Assembly: GCA_018110855.1 (NCBI GenBank)
Contig: JAGBFZ010000038.1
Coordinates: 1-25,364 of the forward strand
Length of the DNA stretch: 25,364 nucleotides
Source of the DNA: Oscillospiraceae bacterium
Lineage (GTDB): Bacteria > Bacillota > Clostridia > Oscillospirales > Ruminococcaceae
Direction of reading: 5' to 3'
Shown: in pieces, positions 15,701-22,441 of the stretch
How positions within the stretch are numbered: position 1 is the stretch's first letter
Layout: every line of letters begins with the position of its first letter
Notes under the pieces: generated by a model
Told to the model about the DNA's origin: nothing
Seen by the model: only the letters and a program-made list of their open reading frames with translations
Databases searched by the model: none
Made by a program: the position numbers and the translations under genes

Positions 15701-15874
15701 TTGGCTGAAATTCATGTTGGTAAGAACGAGACCTTAGAGACTGCTCTTAAGCGTTTTAAGAGAAGTTGCGCTAAGGACGGCGTTATCGCTGAGGTTCGTA
15801 AAAGAGAGCACTACGAGAAGCCTTCTGTAAAGCGCAAGAAGAAGTCCGAAGCTGCTCGTAAGCGTAAGTATTAA
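15701..15874 (+). CDS. rpsU: 30S ribosomal protein S21 (bS21), TTG start
   Basis: This 57-residue, very basic protein is a component of the small subunit near the anti-Shine-Dalgarno region. It reads M(TTG)[18 protein letters not shown], then [38 protein letters not shown]. The elements [24 protein letters not shown] and a lysine/arginine tail are diagnostic for bS21. The start is TTG at 15701 with an excellent AAAGGGAGGG 7 nt upstream. No ATG is available in frame. It is transcribed from its own consensus promoter and ended by the terminator after the inverted repeat. Codon use (CGT, AAG, GTT) looks like that of a highly expressed gene. Confidence 0.97.
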   Translation: MAEIHVGKNETLETALKRFKRSCAKDGVIAEVRKREHYEKPSVKRKKKSEAARKRKY

Positions 15875-15905
15875 TCGTTAAAATATTAATAGTATCGCTT
15901 TGTTC

Positions 15906-16008
15906 ATACTAAACACCATTAGAATTATGGAGAAGAAATCGCCGCAAAAGCTTTGATATATGCGGTTTTGCGGCGAGAGATTCCCATAATTCAATAGGTG
16001 TTTAGTAT
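15906..16008 (+). repeat. 103-nt three-tier inverted repeat, candidate structured RNA
   Basis: Three nested perfectly complementary arms are visible. ATACTAAACACC (15906-15917) pairs with GGTGTTTAGTAT (15997-16008). GAATTATGG (15922-15930) pairs with CCATAATTC (15984-15992). TCGCCGCAAAA (15939-15949) pairs with TTTTGCGGCGA (15966-15976). That is 32 base pairs around a 16-nt loop, with internal loops of 4/4 and 8/7 nt. It lies 31 nt after rpsU and 3 nt before a terminator, so it would be in the rpsU transcript. It could be a 3' UTR structure, a small RNA, or a short inverted-repeat element. I know no matching RNA family. Confidence 0.85.
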
Positions 16009-16011
16009 TAT

Positions 16012-16047
16012 AGCGGCGGCAGCCTTTTTACTGCCGCCGCTTTTTCT
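16012..16047 (+). terminator. Rho-independent terminator of rpsU
   Basis: A GC-rich 11-bp perfect stem AGCGGCGGCAG (16012-16022) and CTGCCGCCGCT (16031-16041) surrounds an 8-nt loop, followed by a T run. This is a textbook intrinsic terminator, ending the rpsU transcript including the upstream inverted repeat. Confidence 0.95.
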
Positions 16048-16067
16048 TATAACAAAGGAGCGTGTTT

Positions 16068-16553
16068 ATGCTGTTCACACCCACAAGAGCATACAAGAGC
16101 ATTCTGAGCGTTACCCCAGAAATACTCCATGAAATGGGAGTTACCGCACTCATTCTCGACATTGACAACACCATGACCACTCACGATAATCCAACTCCCC
16201 TTGAGGGACTGTTTGAGTGGCTTGACCTTATGCGTGAAAATAATATTAAAATGATGATCGTCTCAAACAATCACGTTCCGAGAGTCACGCCCTTTGCAGA
16301 GCTTTTAGGGCTTGATTTCATTCCCGAAGGTGCAAAGCCATTGCCTGTGGGCTATAAAAAAGCCATGGACAAGCTGGGAGTTTCCAAAAGCGAGCTATGC
16401 ACCATTGGAGATCAGCTTTTTACGGATATCTTAGGCGCAAAGTTTTTTGGGATTAAATCAATTCTCGTTCCCCCTATCGAGCCTGAGAAAACTCTGTTTT
16501 TTAAGATAAAAAGAGGGTTGGAAAAGCCTTTTCTGCCGAAGAATTATTTATAA
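16068..16553 (+). CDS. yqeG: YqeG-family HAD phosphatase
   Basis: YqeG proteins are small class IIIA HAD-superfamily phosphatases, and the physiological substrate is not established. The 161-residue product shows motif I DIDNTMT at residues 31-37 (nucleophile Asp31, acid-base Asp33), motif II VSNNH, and motif III plus IV in AMDKLGVSKSELCTIGDQLFTDILGAKFFG. ATG 16068 is preferred over GTG 16062 because AAAGGAG (16054-16060) is 7 nt from the ATG. It follows the rpsU terminator with no clear promoter of its own, so it may depend on read-through or an unrecognised promoter. The next gene starts 16 nt after its stop. Confidence 0.93.
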   Translation: MLFTPTRAYKSILSVTPEILHEMGVTALILDIDNTMTTHDNPTPLEGLFEWLDLMRENNIKMMIVSNNHVPRVTPFAELLGLDFIPEGAKPLPVGYKKAMDKLGVSKSELCTIGDQLFTDILGAKFFGIKSILVPPIEPEKTLFFKIKRGLEKPFLPKNYL

Positions 16554-16569
16554 AAAGGAGTATAATAAC

Positions 16570-17430
16570 ATGAGCGCTATATTCGGTCCCGCAGGAAGCG
16601 CAGAGAGCTTCAAAGCAATGGGATATAAAAAATCAATTCAGCTCCCCGAGTATCTGAAAAAATTCGGACTTACCCATTTTGAATATCAGTGCGGACAGGG
16701 AGTGAGAGTTTCCGAGGAATCCGCAAGGGAGATCGGGGAAGCATTTAAAAGTGCAGGCATGACCCTGTCACTCCATGCCCCCTATTTCATATCCCTTTCG
16801 GGAACGGACGAAGAAAAGAGACTGGGTTCCATAAACTACATACTTGCCTCCGCAAAGGCGGCAAAGGCTATGGGTGCAGAGAGGATAGTTATCCACAGCG
16901 GCTCCTGCGCAAAAATATCCCGTGAGGAGGCGCTGGAGCTTGCCAAGGACACCATGAAAAGAGTAAGGCAGGCGCTTATTTCCGAGGGGCTTGAAGACAT
17001 TATATGCTGCCCCGAGACCATGGGAAAGGTGAATCAGCTTGGCACTCTCGAGGAGGTCATTGAAATATGCAAGGTGGACGACAGCTTCATTCCCACGGTG
17101 GATTTCGGTCATCTGAATGCCCGCACATTCGGCGGTATCAAGACAAAGCAGGACTATGCTGAAATGCTCGACAAGCTTGAAAACGGTCTTGGTATCGACA
17201 GGGCAAGGATATTCCACAGTCATTTTTCAAAGATAATGTTTACCGAAAAGGGCGGCGAGAAAATGCACCTTACCTTCGGGGACAATCAGGGCTTCGGTCC
17301 CGACTATGAGCCGCTGATGGAGCTTATAGCCGAAAGAGACTGGTCCCCCACATTTATCTGCGAAAGCGCAGGCACTCAGACCGAGGACGCTAAGGAAATG
17401 ATGGATTATTATAACAGCGTGAAAAAATAA
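16570..17430 (+). CDS. nfo: Endonuclease IV-like TIM-barrel protein (AP endonuclease family 2)
   Basis: The 286-residue protein fits the endonuclease IV family, which cuts DNA 5' to abasic sites using a metal cluster. Likely ligands by comparison with E. coli Nfo are His69 (SLHAPYF), His109 (VIHSG), Glu149 (CPETMGK), Asp178 and His181 (VDFGHLNA), His218 (HSHFS), His233 (KMHLTF) and Glu265 (CESAG). The residue expected to be Asp two before His233 is Lys231, so one metal ligand appears changed, as may be normal in this subgroup. AAAAAGGAG (16552-16560) is 9 nt before the ATG. It is probably cotranscribed with yqeG. The exact activity is less certain than the fold. Confidence 0.87.
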   Translation: MSAIFGPAGSAESFKAMGYKKSIQLPEYLKKFGLTHFEYQCGQGVRVSEESAREIGEAFKSAGMTLSLHAPYFISLSGTDEEKRLGSINYILASAKAAKAMGAERIVIHSGSCAKISREEALELAKDTMKRVRQALISEGLEDIICCPETMGKVNQLGTLEEVIEICKVDDSFIPTVDFGHLNARTFGGIKTKQDYAEMLDKLENGLGIDRARIFHSHFSKIMFTEKGGEKMHLTFGDNQGFGPDYEPLMELIAERDWSPTFICESAGTQTEDAKEMMDYYNSVKK

Positions 17431-17515
17431 GATGGATCTGTAACATTTTCGGCTGCTGATTTGTTTTATTAGTAAGGGAGTATTCCCCTCACAATAATGC
17501 AAAGGAGAGCTTTGT

Positions 17516-18901
17516 GTGAAAAAGCTTATCATTGCCGCCGCTGCTGCTCTATTACTCTGCGGCTGCGAAACGGACAAGGACATGGTTGAAACGGATTATA
17601 TCGAAACAGAGCCGACTGAAACTGTAATTTCCGAGGTTTACATTCAGAGTGAAGCAGTGATCTCTGATGATGAAGCAGTATCGGGAATAGAATACCGTGC
17701 AAATCAGGAGCATCTGACGATAGATATGGATATCCTCTCCTCATCAGAAAACCTTGAGGAATATGCTGATATATCCTCCCTAAGAATAAATAACGTGGGA
17801 GATCATGATATCGGATTTATCGGGCAGTTTCAAAAGCTTGAGCATCTTTCACTATTCGGCTGTAACGGTACGAAAAGCTGCATATCCGCCCTTAACGACT
17901 CGGAAATAATTCTCCGCTCCCTTTATGTGAACGACAACAGCTATGCCGAAACAAACGGCGACGCACTTTTCAAGTCATTTCCCTCAACGGAAACGGTCTA
18001 TATGCAAAACAGCGATGAATGGAACAGCGCATCTCACAAAGAGGGGTTCAGATACTATGCAAGCCCCATTGTTGGCGAACCGTATGAAAATTATCCTCTC
18101 TGCCTGAATTTCATCAGTCCCGACAAAACGGGATATGTCTCGGAAATGAAGCTTTTCCGCAGGGAAAATGATTTTATTCTTCCTGCCGAAATATTAAGCG
18201 GCAGCTCTGTTCTGCCGCTCGATTTGGAAATAAAGCCGGGCGAAACGGCTGCATACACTGTTCCCGAGGACATTTTGGATTTAAAAAACGCTCCTGCGGG
18301 AAGATATATTGCAGTATGCAGCATGAGAACAGGGGACGAAGAGGAATATTCGGAAATAAAAAGCGAATTTTTTATCCATTCCCGACCGTTCACAAACGAG
18401 TTTCCCGACAGCTTCTTTGAAAACGGGAATATAAGCGACCCGAATACATACGGAACAAGCTATTATTTGTACAAGTCCCCCGATTTTCTTGACGAGGAAC
18501 AGCTCAGAGCCTTTGATCTGGCTTACAGGCTCGAAAGCATTTACTTCGGCACCGAAAGGGAAATATCGGAGCAATATGCAAGAGAGCATACTGCCGATGA
18601 ATTTATCACCGACCTTACAAAGGCATTCACCTATGACCGCATATATGAAAAAACGGCAAAGCTGTACTTTGACGAAAACGGGAATATTATCCCATGTTCT
18701 GCGAGCGGCGGCGTTGACATCAGCCTTATGGATATGGAATTTTTTCCCTTGTATTCCGATGAGGATGAGGTGCTTTTCAAAGCGGAGATACTTCACGGAC
18801 ATGAGGACGACCCTTATTTTGTTTGGTTCAGCGAGAGAAATTTCCATATGATAAGGACGGAGGACGGCTGGAGATTCGACTGCTTTAATCTGTGGTACTA
18901 A
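17516..18901 (+). CDS. Predicted lipoprotein with three-part exported region
   Basis: The 461-residue protein begins with a lipoprotein signal peptide (MKKLIIAAAAALLLCGCETD): two lysines, a hydrophobic stretch, and a lipobox-like LCGC with Cys17 as the likely lipidated residue. After an acidic linker, residues about 60-170 hold short leucine-rich-like units (ISSLRINNVGD and KLEHLSLFGCNG). A middle part (about 190-285) looks beta-rich (LPLDLEIKPGETAAYTVPED). The last part (about 330-461) has the spacing of an NTF2-like fold and ends EDGWRFDCFNLWY. The start is GTG with AAAGGAGAG 7 nt upstream. No named family is recognised. Gene function is unknown, and an exported surface role is inferred. 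Confidence 0.82.
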   Translation: MKKLIIAAAAALLLCGCETDKDMVETDYIETEPTETVISEVYIQSEAVISDDEAVSGIEYRANQEHLTIDMDILSSSENLEEYADISSLRINNVGDHDIGFIGQFQKLEHLSLFGCNGTKSCISALNDSEIILRSLYVNDNSYAETNGDALFKSFPSTETVYMQNSDEWNSASHKEGFRYYASPIVGEPYENYPLCLNFISPDKTGYVSEMKLFRRENDFILPAEILSGSSVLPLDLEIKPGETAAYTVPEDILDLKNAPAGRYIAVCSMRTGDEEEYSEIKSEFFIHSRPFTNEFPDSFFENGNISDPNTYGTSYYLYKSPDFLDEEQLRAFDLAYRLESIYFGTEREISEQYAREHTADEFITDLTKAFTYDRIYEKTAKLYFDENGNIIPCSASGGVDISLMDMEFFPLYSDEDEVLFKAEILHGHEDDPYFVWFSERNFHMIRTEDGWRFDCFNLWY

Positions 18902-18910
18902 TACTAAAAT

Positions 18911-18940
18911 ACGGGAACGTCTTTTTTGAGACGTTCCCGT
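18911..18940. terminator. Intergenic terminator hairpin between convergent genes
   Basis: ACGGGAACGTCT (18911-18922) and AGACGTTCCCGT (18929-18940) form a perfect 12-bp stem with a 6-nt loop. On the minus strand it is followed by ATTTTAGTAT, a short T run, so it best fits the end of the sulfur operon. On the plus strand the T run is poor, but the hairpin sits 10 nt after the lipoprotein stop and may serve both. Confidence 0.85.
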
Positions 18941-18944
18941 AGAA

Positions 18945-19361
18945 TTATATCACATAATCAAAATTATCCTCATTGCGAATAAGGTCGGCAATGGTTATGC
19001 TGTCAAAATAATCATTTGTGAGCTTGTAAAAATCATTCCACATCTTCATGGTCCTGCTTTCGGAGGCGGAGGCATTTTCGCCCATTGCCGAAATGGGCAG
19101 CAAATCGCCCTCGGCTGCACGGAGTATCTCCCCCACCTTGTATTTTTCGGGAGGTCTGTTCAGACGATATCCGCCGTTTTTTCCGTGAACACCCGAAACA
19201 AGATTTCCCTTTGAAAGCACAGGCAGTATCTGCTCAAGATATTTTATGGAAAGCTCCTGCCGTCCTGCAATATCTCTGACGGGAATACATTTTCCGCTGT
19301 AATGCTCTGCAAGGTCGATCATGACCTGCAGGGCATATCTTCCTTTTGTTGTAACGAGCAT
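18945..19361 (-). CDS. Rrf2-family transcription regulator, CymR-like
   Basis: The 138-residue protein has the Rrf2 winged-helix pattern: MLVTTKGRYALQVMIDLAEH, IPVRDIAGRQELSIKYLEQILPVL, and the wing SGVHGKNGGYRLNRPPEKYKVGEILRAAEG. Its only cysteine is Cys25, so it lacks the three clustered cysteines by which IscR and NsrR hold an Fe-S cluster. In that respect it resembles CymR, which represses cysteine and sulfur genes in Bacillus with CysK as partner. It is the last gene of the sulfur operon, 27 nt after cysN, with AAAGGAAG 9 nt upstream of ATG. A role as the operon's own regulator is inference from position and family. Confidence 0.88.
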   Translation of the reverse strand: MLVTTKGRYALQVMIDLAEHYSGKCIPVRDIAGRQELSIKYLEQILPVLSKGNLVSGVHGKNGGYRLNRPPEKYKVGEILRAAEGDLLPISAMGENASASESRTMKMWNDFYKLTNDYFDSITIADLIRNEDNFDYVI

Positions 19362-19388
19362 GGCGCTGATCTTCCTTTCATCAAAAAA

Positions 19389-21083
19389 TTATTTCCTGTC
19401 CGATTTAAGAATAACCTTTCTGTATTCGTCAAAGCGCACCCATTTTTCAAAGAATCCGCTCTTTTCCTCCTCGGTGCTTTCGGAATATTCCTTGAGGAAT
19501 GTCTTTACATCATTGTCGGAATATGCCTTCACTCCGAAGCCTCTGCCGTTTATTACCGGATATCCGCCGTAGGAATATTCCTCTGCGGAAATGATCTCGG
19601 TTATCTTTTTATCCCTGACCTTTACTGCTACCCAGTCTCTGAGAACGATAATATCAAAGCTGTCGGGATAATTATAGCTTTCTCCCGATGTGGGTATCTC
19701 GTCTCCAACGGTGTAGGTCGAATTAACGGGCTGATATTTCAGAACGTTCAGACTGCTTGTGTCATAGAAAAATTCCTCGAAAATATCTCCTCTTGCAGTA
19801 AGATCACCGAGCTTAAATGAAGCCCTGTCTGCAGCCGAGCCGCCCCTTTCGCTAAGCTCCTCCACAACTCCGCAGGCGGAGGTCATGTTGGTAACACGGT
19901 CAATCAGGATAAGCTCTCCCATGGTTTTGTGAGAGGTGAATTTATCCGCAGGGATAGCCTCGGTAAGAATGATATCGCAGAGAGCAATTCCGTTTTTGGA
20001 AAGCTTGTCGGTCTTGATATGCTCCCCTGTGTTCACATCAACGGCATATTCCACTCCCGAAAGTATTCCCGAAATAGTCTTTGTACCAAGCTTAACAAGG
20101 TAATCCTTGCCGATAACAAGCTCTTCATCATCCATCCAGAGTATGGACGCTTTCAGCCTTTTGTATACACCGATATCAGTGTCCTTAACAAGAACGCAGC
20201 CTCGTGAGACGTCCACCTCTTTATCAAGGGAAACGGTAACAGGCTGACCCTTATATGCAGTCTGCGCTTCCTTATCGGTAACAAGTATTCCCTTGACCGA
20301 AGCCTTTTCACCGCTTGGCAGAGCGGTTATTTCGTCTCCCACGCTTATGCTGCCCGATTCGATCTGTCCCTGAAAGCCTCTGAATGTGCGGTCGGGGCGG
20401 CATACCCTCTGAACGGGCATATAAAAGCCCTGTTCATCATGGTCGGATATGTCGATATTCTCAAGATATGTAAGAAGCGCAGGACCCGTATACCACTTGA
20501 TATTTTCAGACTTTTTGGTAACATTGTCGCCCTCGGTGGCAGAAAGAGGGATTATCTGAATATTCGGGAGAGAAAGCTCCTTTGTAAGCTCGTCTATCTG
20601 CACCTTTATCTCATTGAACCGCTCCTCGCTGTAATCCACAATATCCATTTTGTTTACAGCAAAAATGAAATATTTTATACCCATGAGACTGCATATTCTC
20701 GCATGGCGTCTTGTCTGAACAAGCACGCCCTGAGATGCGTCAATGAGAATTACAGCAAGATCTGCAAAGGAAGCTCCCACAGCCATGTTACGGGTGTATT
20801 CCTCATGTCCCGGAGTGTCCGCTACGATAAAGCTGCGGCGGTCGGTTGTAAAATATCTGTATGCCACATCAATGGTGATGCCCTGCTCACGCTCAGCCAT
20901 CAGACCGTCAAGGAGCAATGAATAGTCGATTTTTCCGCTTCTGCTGCCCACTCTGCTGTCCAGCTCAAGAGCCTTTTCCTGATCGGCATATAAAAGCTTT
21001 GAATCGTAAAGGATATGTCCTATCAGCGTTGATTTTCCGTCATCAACACTTCCGCAGGTAATAAATTTAAGAAGCCCTTTCAT
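19389..21083 (-). CDS. cysN: Sulfate adenylyltransferase subunit 1, CysN, with novel C-terminal extension
   Basis: CysN is the GTPase subunit of ATP sulfurylase, coupling GTP hydrolysis to formation of adenylyl sulfate (APS). The 564-residue protein has G1 GSVDDGKST at 11-19, DTPGHEEYTRNMAVGAS from 89 and NKMD at 144-147. EF-Tu-like beta domains follow, up to ILIDRVTNMTSACGVVEEL at about 410. A region of about 154 residues follows that has no P-loop, so it is not the APS kinase of CysNC fusions. It contains FDIIVLRDWVAVKV and ends KWVRFDEYRKVILKSDRK. Its function is unknown to me. The ATG overlaps the cysD stop by one base (TAATG), with GGGAGGG upstream. Confidence 0.95.
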   Translation of the reverse strand: MKGLLKFITCGSVDDGKSTLIGHILYDSKLLYADQEKALELDSRVGSRSGKIDYSLLLDGLMAEREQGITIDVAYRYFTTDRRSFIVADTPGHEEYTRNMAVGASFADLAVILIDASQGVLVQTRRHARICSLMGIKYFIFAVNKMDIVDYSEERFNEIKVQIDELTKELSLPNIQIIPLSATEGDNVTKKSENIKWYTGPALLTYLENIDISDHDEQGFYMPVQRVCRPDRTFRGFQGQIESGSISVGDEITALPSGEKASVKGILVTDKEAQTAYKGQPVTVSLDKEVDVSRGCVLVKDTDIGVYKRLKASILWMDDEELVIGKDYLVKLGTKTISGILSGVEYAVDVNTGEHIKTDKLSKNGIALCDIILTEAIPADKFTSHKTMGELILIDRVTNMTSACGVVEELSERGGSAADRASFKLGDLTARGDIFEEFFYDTSSLNVLKYQPVNSTYTVGDEIPTSGESYNYPDSFDIIVLRDWVAVKVRDKKITEIISAEEYSYGGYPVINGRGFGVKAYSDNDVKTFLKEYSESTEEEKSGFFEKWVRFDEYRKVILKSDRK

Positions 21084-21982
21084 TAAAAATAGCCCTCCCT
21101 TTTGCGGCGCTCCATGCTGCCCGCCGCTTCATTGTCAATAACTCTCGAGGTGCGCTCGGACGATACGGCGCTGAGAGTTTCCTCGATTATCTCATCGAGA
21201 GTGTCCGCATGGGACTCAATGCCGCCCGTAAGCGGATAGCAGCCTAAGGTCCTGAATCTTACAGACTTCATCTGCGGAACCTCTCCCTCTTTAAGCGGCA
21301 AACGGTCGTCGTCCACCATGATAAGGTTTCCGTCACGCTCAACAACAGGGCGCTCCTTCGCAAAATAAAGAGGAACTATATCAATATTTTCACGCTTTAT
21401 GTACTGCCAGATATCCTTTTCCGTCCAGTTGGAAATTGGGAAAACTCTTATGCTTTCGCCCTTGTTTATCTTAGCGTTGTAAAGCTTCCACATTTCGGGA
21501 CGCTGATTTTTGGGATCCCATGCATGAGCGGCGTTTCTGAATGAGAAAATCCTCTCCTTTGCACGGGATTTCTCCTCGTCCCGTCTGCCTCCGCCGAATG
21601 CTGCGGTGAAGCCGTATTTGTTGAGCGCCTGTTTTAACGCCTGAGTTTTCATGATATCTGTGTAGGCAGAGCCGTGGTCGAAGGGATTTATCCCCTGCTT
21701 GACACCGTCCTCATTGATGTATTCAAGCATTTCAATGCCAAGCTTCTTTGCGGTCTTATCACGAAATTCTATCATCTCCTTGAATTTCCATGTGGTGTTC
21801 ACATGGAGAAAAGGAAATGGCGGCTTTTCGGGATAAAACGCCTTCATTGCAAGATGGAGCATTACAGAGCTGTCCTTGCCGATGGAATAGAGCATAACAG
21901 GCTTCTCGCACTCCGCCGCAACCTCTCTGATTATGTAAATAGCTTCCGCTTCAAGCTCATCAAGATGTGTAAATTCGCTCAC
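21083..21982 (-). CDS. cysD: Sulfate adenylyltransferase subunit 2, CysD
   Basis: CysD is the catalytic ATP-pyrophosphatase subunit that joins sulfate to AMP. The 299 residues carry the PP-loop SIGKDSS at 33-39 in [21 protein letters not shown]. They also carry family stretches [37 protein letters not shown] and [17 protein letters not shown]. An in-frame GTG at 21991 overlaps the AGGAG ribosome binding site (21991-21995). The GTG at 21982, 8 nt downstream, is therefore the likely start, giving [18 protein letters not shown]. It lies 11 nt after the AprB-like gene and overlaps cysN by one base, in an uninterrupted operon. Confidence 0.96.
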   Translation of the reverse strand: MSEFTHLDELEAEAIYIIREVAAECEKPVMLYSIGKDSSVMLHLAMKAFYPEKPPFPFLHVNTTWKFKEMIEFRDKTAKKLGIEMLEYINEDGVKQGINPFDHGSAYTDIMKTQALKQALNKYGFTAAFGGGRRDEEKSRAKERIFSFRNAAHAWDPKNQRPEMWKLYNAKINKGESIRVFPISNWTEKDIWQYIKRENIDIVPLYFAKERPVVERDGNLIMVDDDRLPLKEGEVPQMKSVRFRTLGCYPLTGGIESHADTLDEIIEETLSAVSSERTSRVIDNEAAGSMERRKREGYF

Positions 21983-21993
21983 GTTATTCACTC

Positions 21994-22308
21994 CTAATAC
22001 TTATTTGATTCTCTGGGGTCAACGTCAATATGTGAAACACTGCCGTCCGGGCTTTCAAATATCCACCGCAGCAGACCGCCCTCTTGTTCGGTGTGAAGAG
22101 TTGTTCCGCTGCCGCCCATGTCAGCGCCTAAGTAAAGGCTTATGGCGTGAACGGGACATTCCTTGAGGCATGAGGTGCAGCCCCAGCAGTCCTTTGGATA
22201 TTTGATAAATGCCTTTTTGTCAGCGCCTATTTTAATAAGTGTACCGGGACAAACCTCATGGCATTTTCCGCATCCGACGCATTTGCTTTTATCAATTGCT
22301 ATGCTCAT
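21994..22308 (-). CDS. aprB: AprB-like two-cluster ferredoxin subunit of adenylylsulfate reductase
   Basis: The 104-residue protein binds two 4Fe-4S clusters through Cys10/13/16/20 ([11 protein letters not shown]) and Cys41/44/47/51 ([11 protein letters not shown]). A tail of about 50 residues ([25 protein letters not shown] ...) follows, resembling the AprB tail that wraps around AprA and carries no extra cysteines. This tail separates it from a plain ferredoxin. It would pass electrons to the FAD of the AprA-like subunit for reduction of APS to sulfite and AMP. GAGGAGGG lies 11-12 nt upstream of ATG, inside the continuation of the AprA frame. The stop is TAG. It is shorter than classical AprB of sulfate reducers, so an assimilatory-type enzyme is likely. 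Confidence 0.88.
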   Translation of the reverse strand: MSIAIDKSKCVGCGKCHEVCPGTLIKIGADKKAFIKYPKDCWGCTSCLKECPVHAISLYLGADMGGSGTTLHTEQEGGLLRWIFESPDGSVSHIDVDPRESNKY

Positions 22309-22441
22309 AAAGCCGTTGTCCCTCCTCGGTAAGCTCTCTTAAAATTATTTTTATTTCGCCGTTTTCCATTCGGGAATTGACGTATTTTTTGTAATTTATA
22401 TTATCCTTATGAGGATAGTCGAGATTCTCGGCAAAGGAATG
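22292..22441 (-). other. In-frame continuation of the AprA-like gene after an amber codon
   Basis: After the TAG at 22442-22444 the same frame stays open for 49 codons to TGA 22292-22294. It reads HSFAENLDYPHKDNINYKK followed by YVNSRMENGEIKIILREL and [12 protein letters not shown]. It overlaps the aprB start by 17 nt, as other genes here overlap, and contains the aprB ribosome binding site. The reading looks like real protein, with a YP element and charged helix of the kind seen at the end of AprA and fumarate reductase-type flavoproteins. It is therefore most likely the original C-terminus of the preceding gene, now cut off, misread by a sequence error, or reached by read-through. Confidence 0.8.

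Noticed and set aside
15925..15954. Mini reading frame MEKKSPQKL within the inverted repeat after rpsU.
   Set aside because: Nine codons, no ribosome binding site, and it lies across the stem arms of the hairpin.
17472..17492. Possible terminator hairpin AGGGAGTATTCCCCT between the endonuclease IV-like gene and the lipoprotein gene.
   Set aside because: The stem is only four to five pairs with a mismatch and no T run follows.
19389..19853. APS kinase (CysC) domain at the CysN C-terminus.
   Set aside because: No Walker A P-loop or other CysC motif can be found in residues 411-564.
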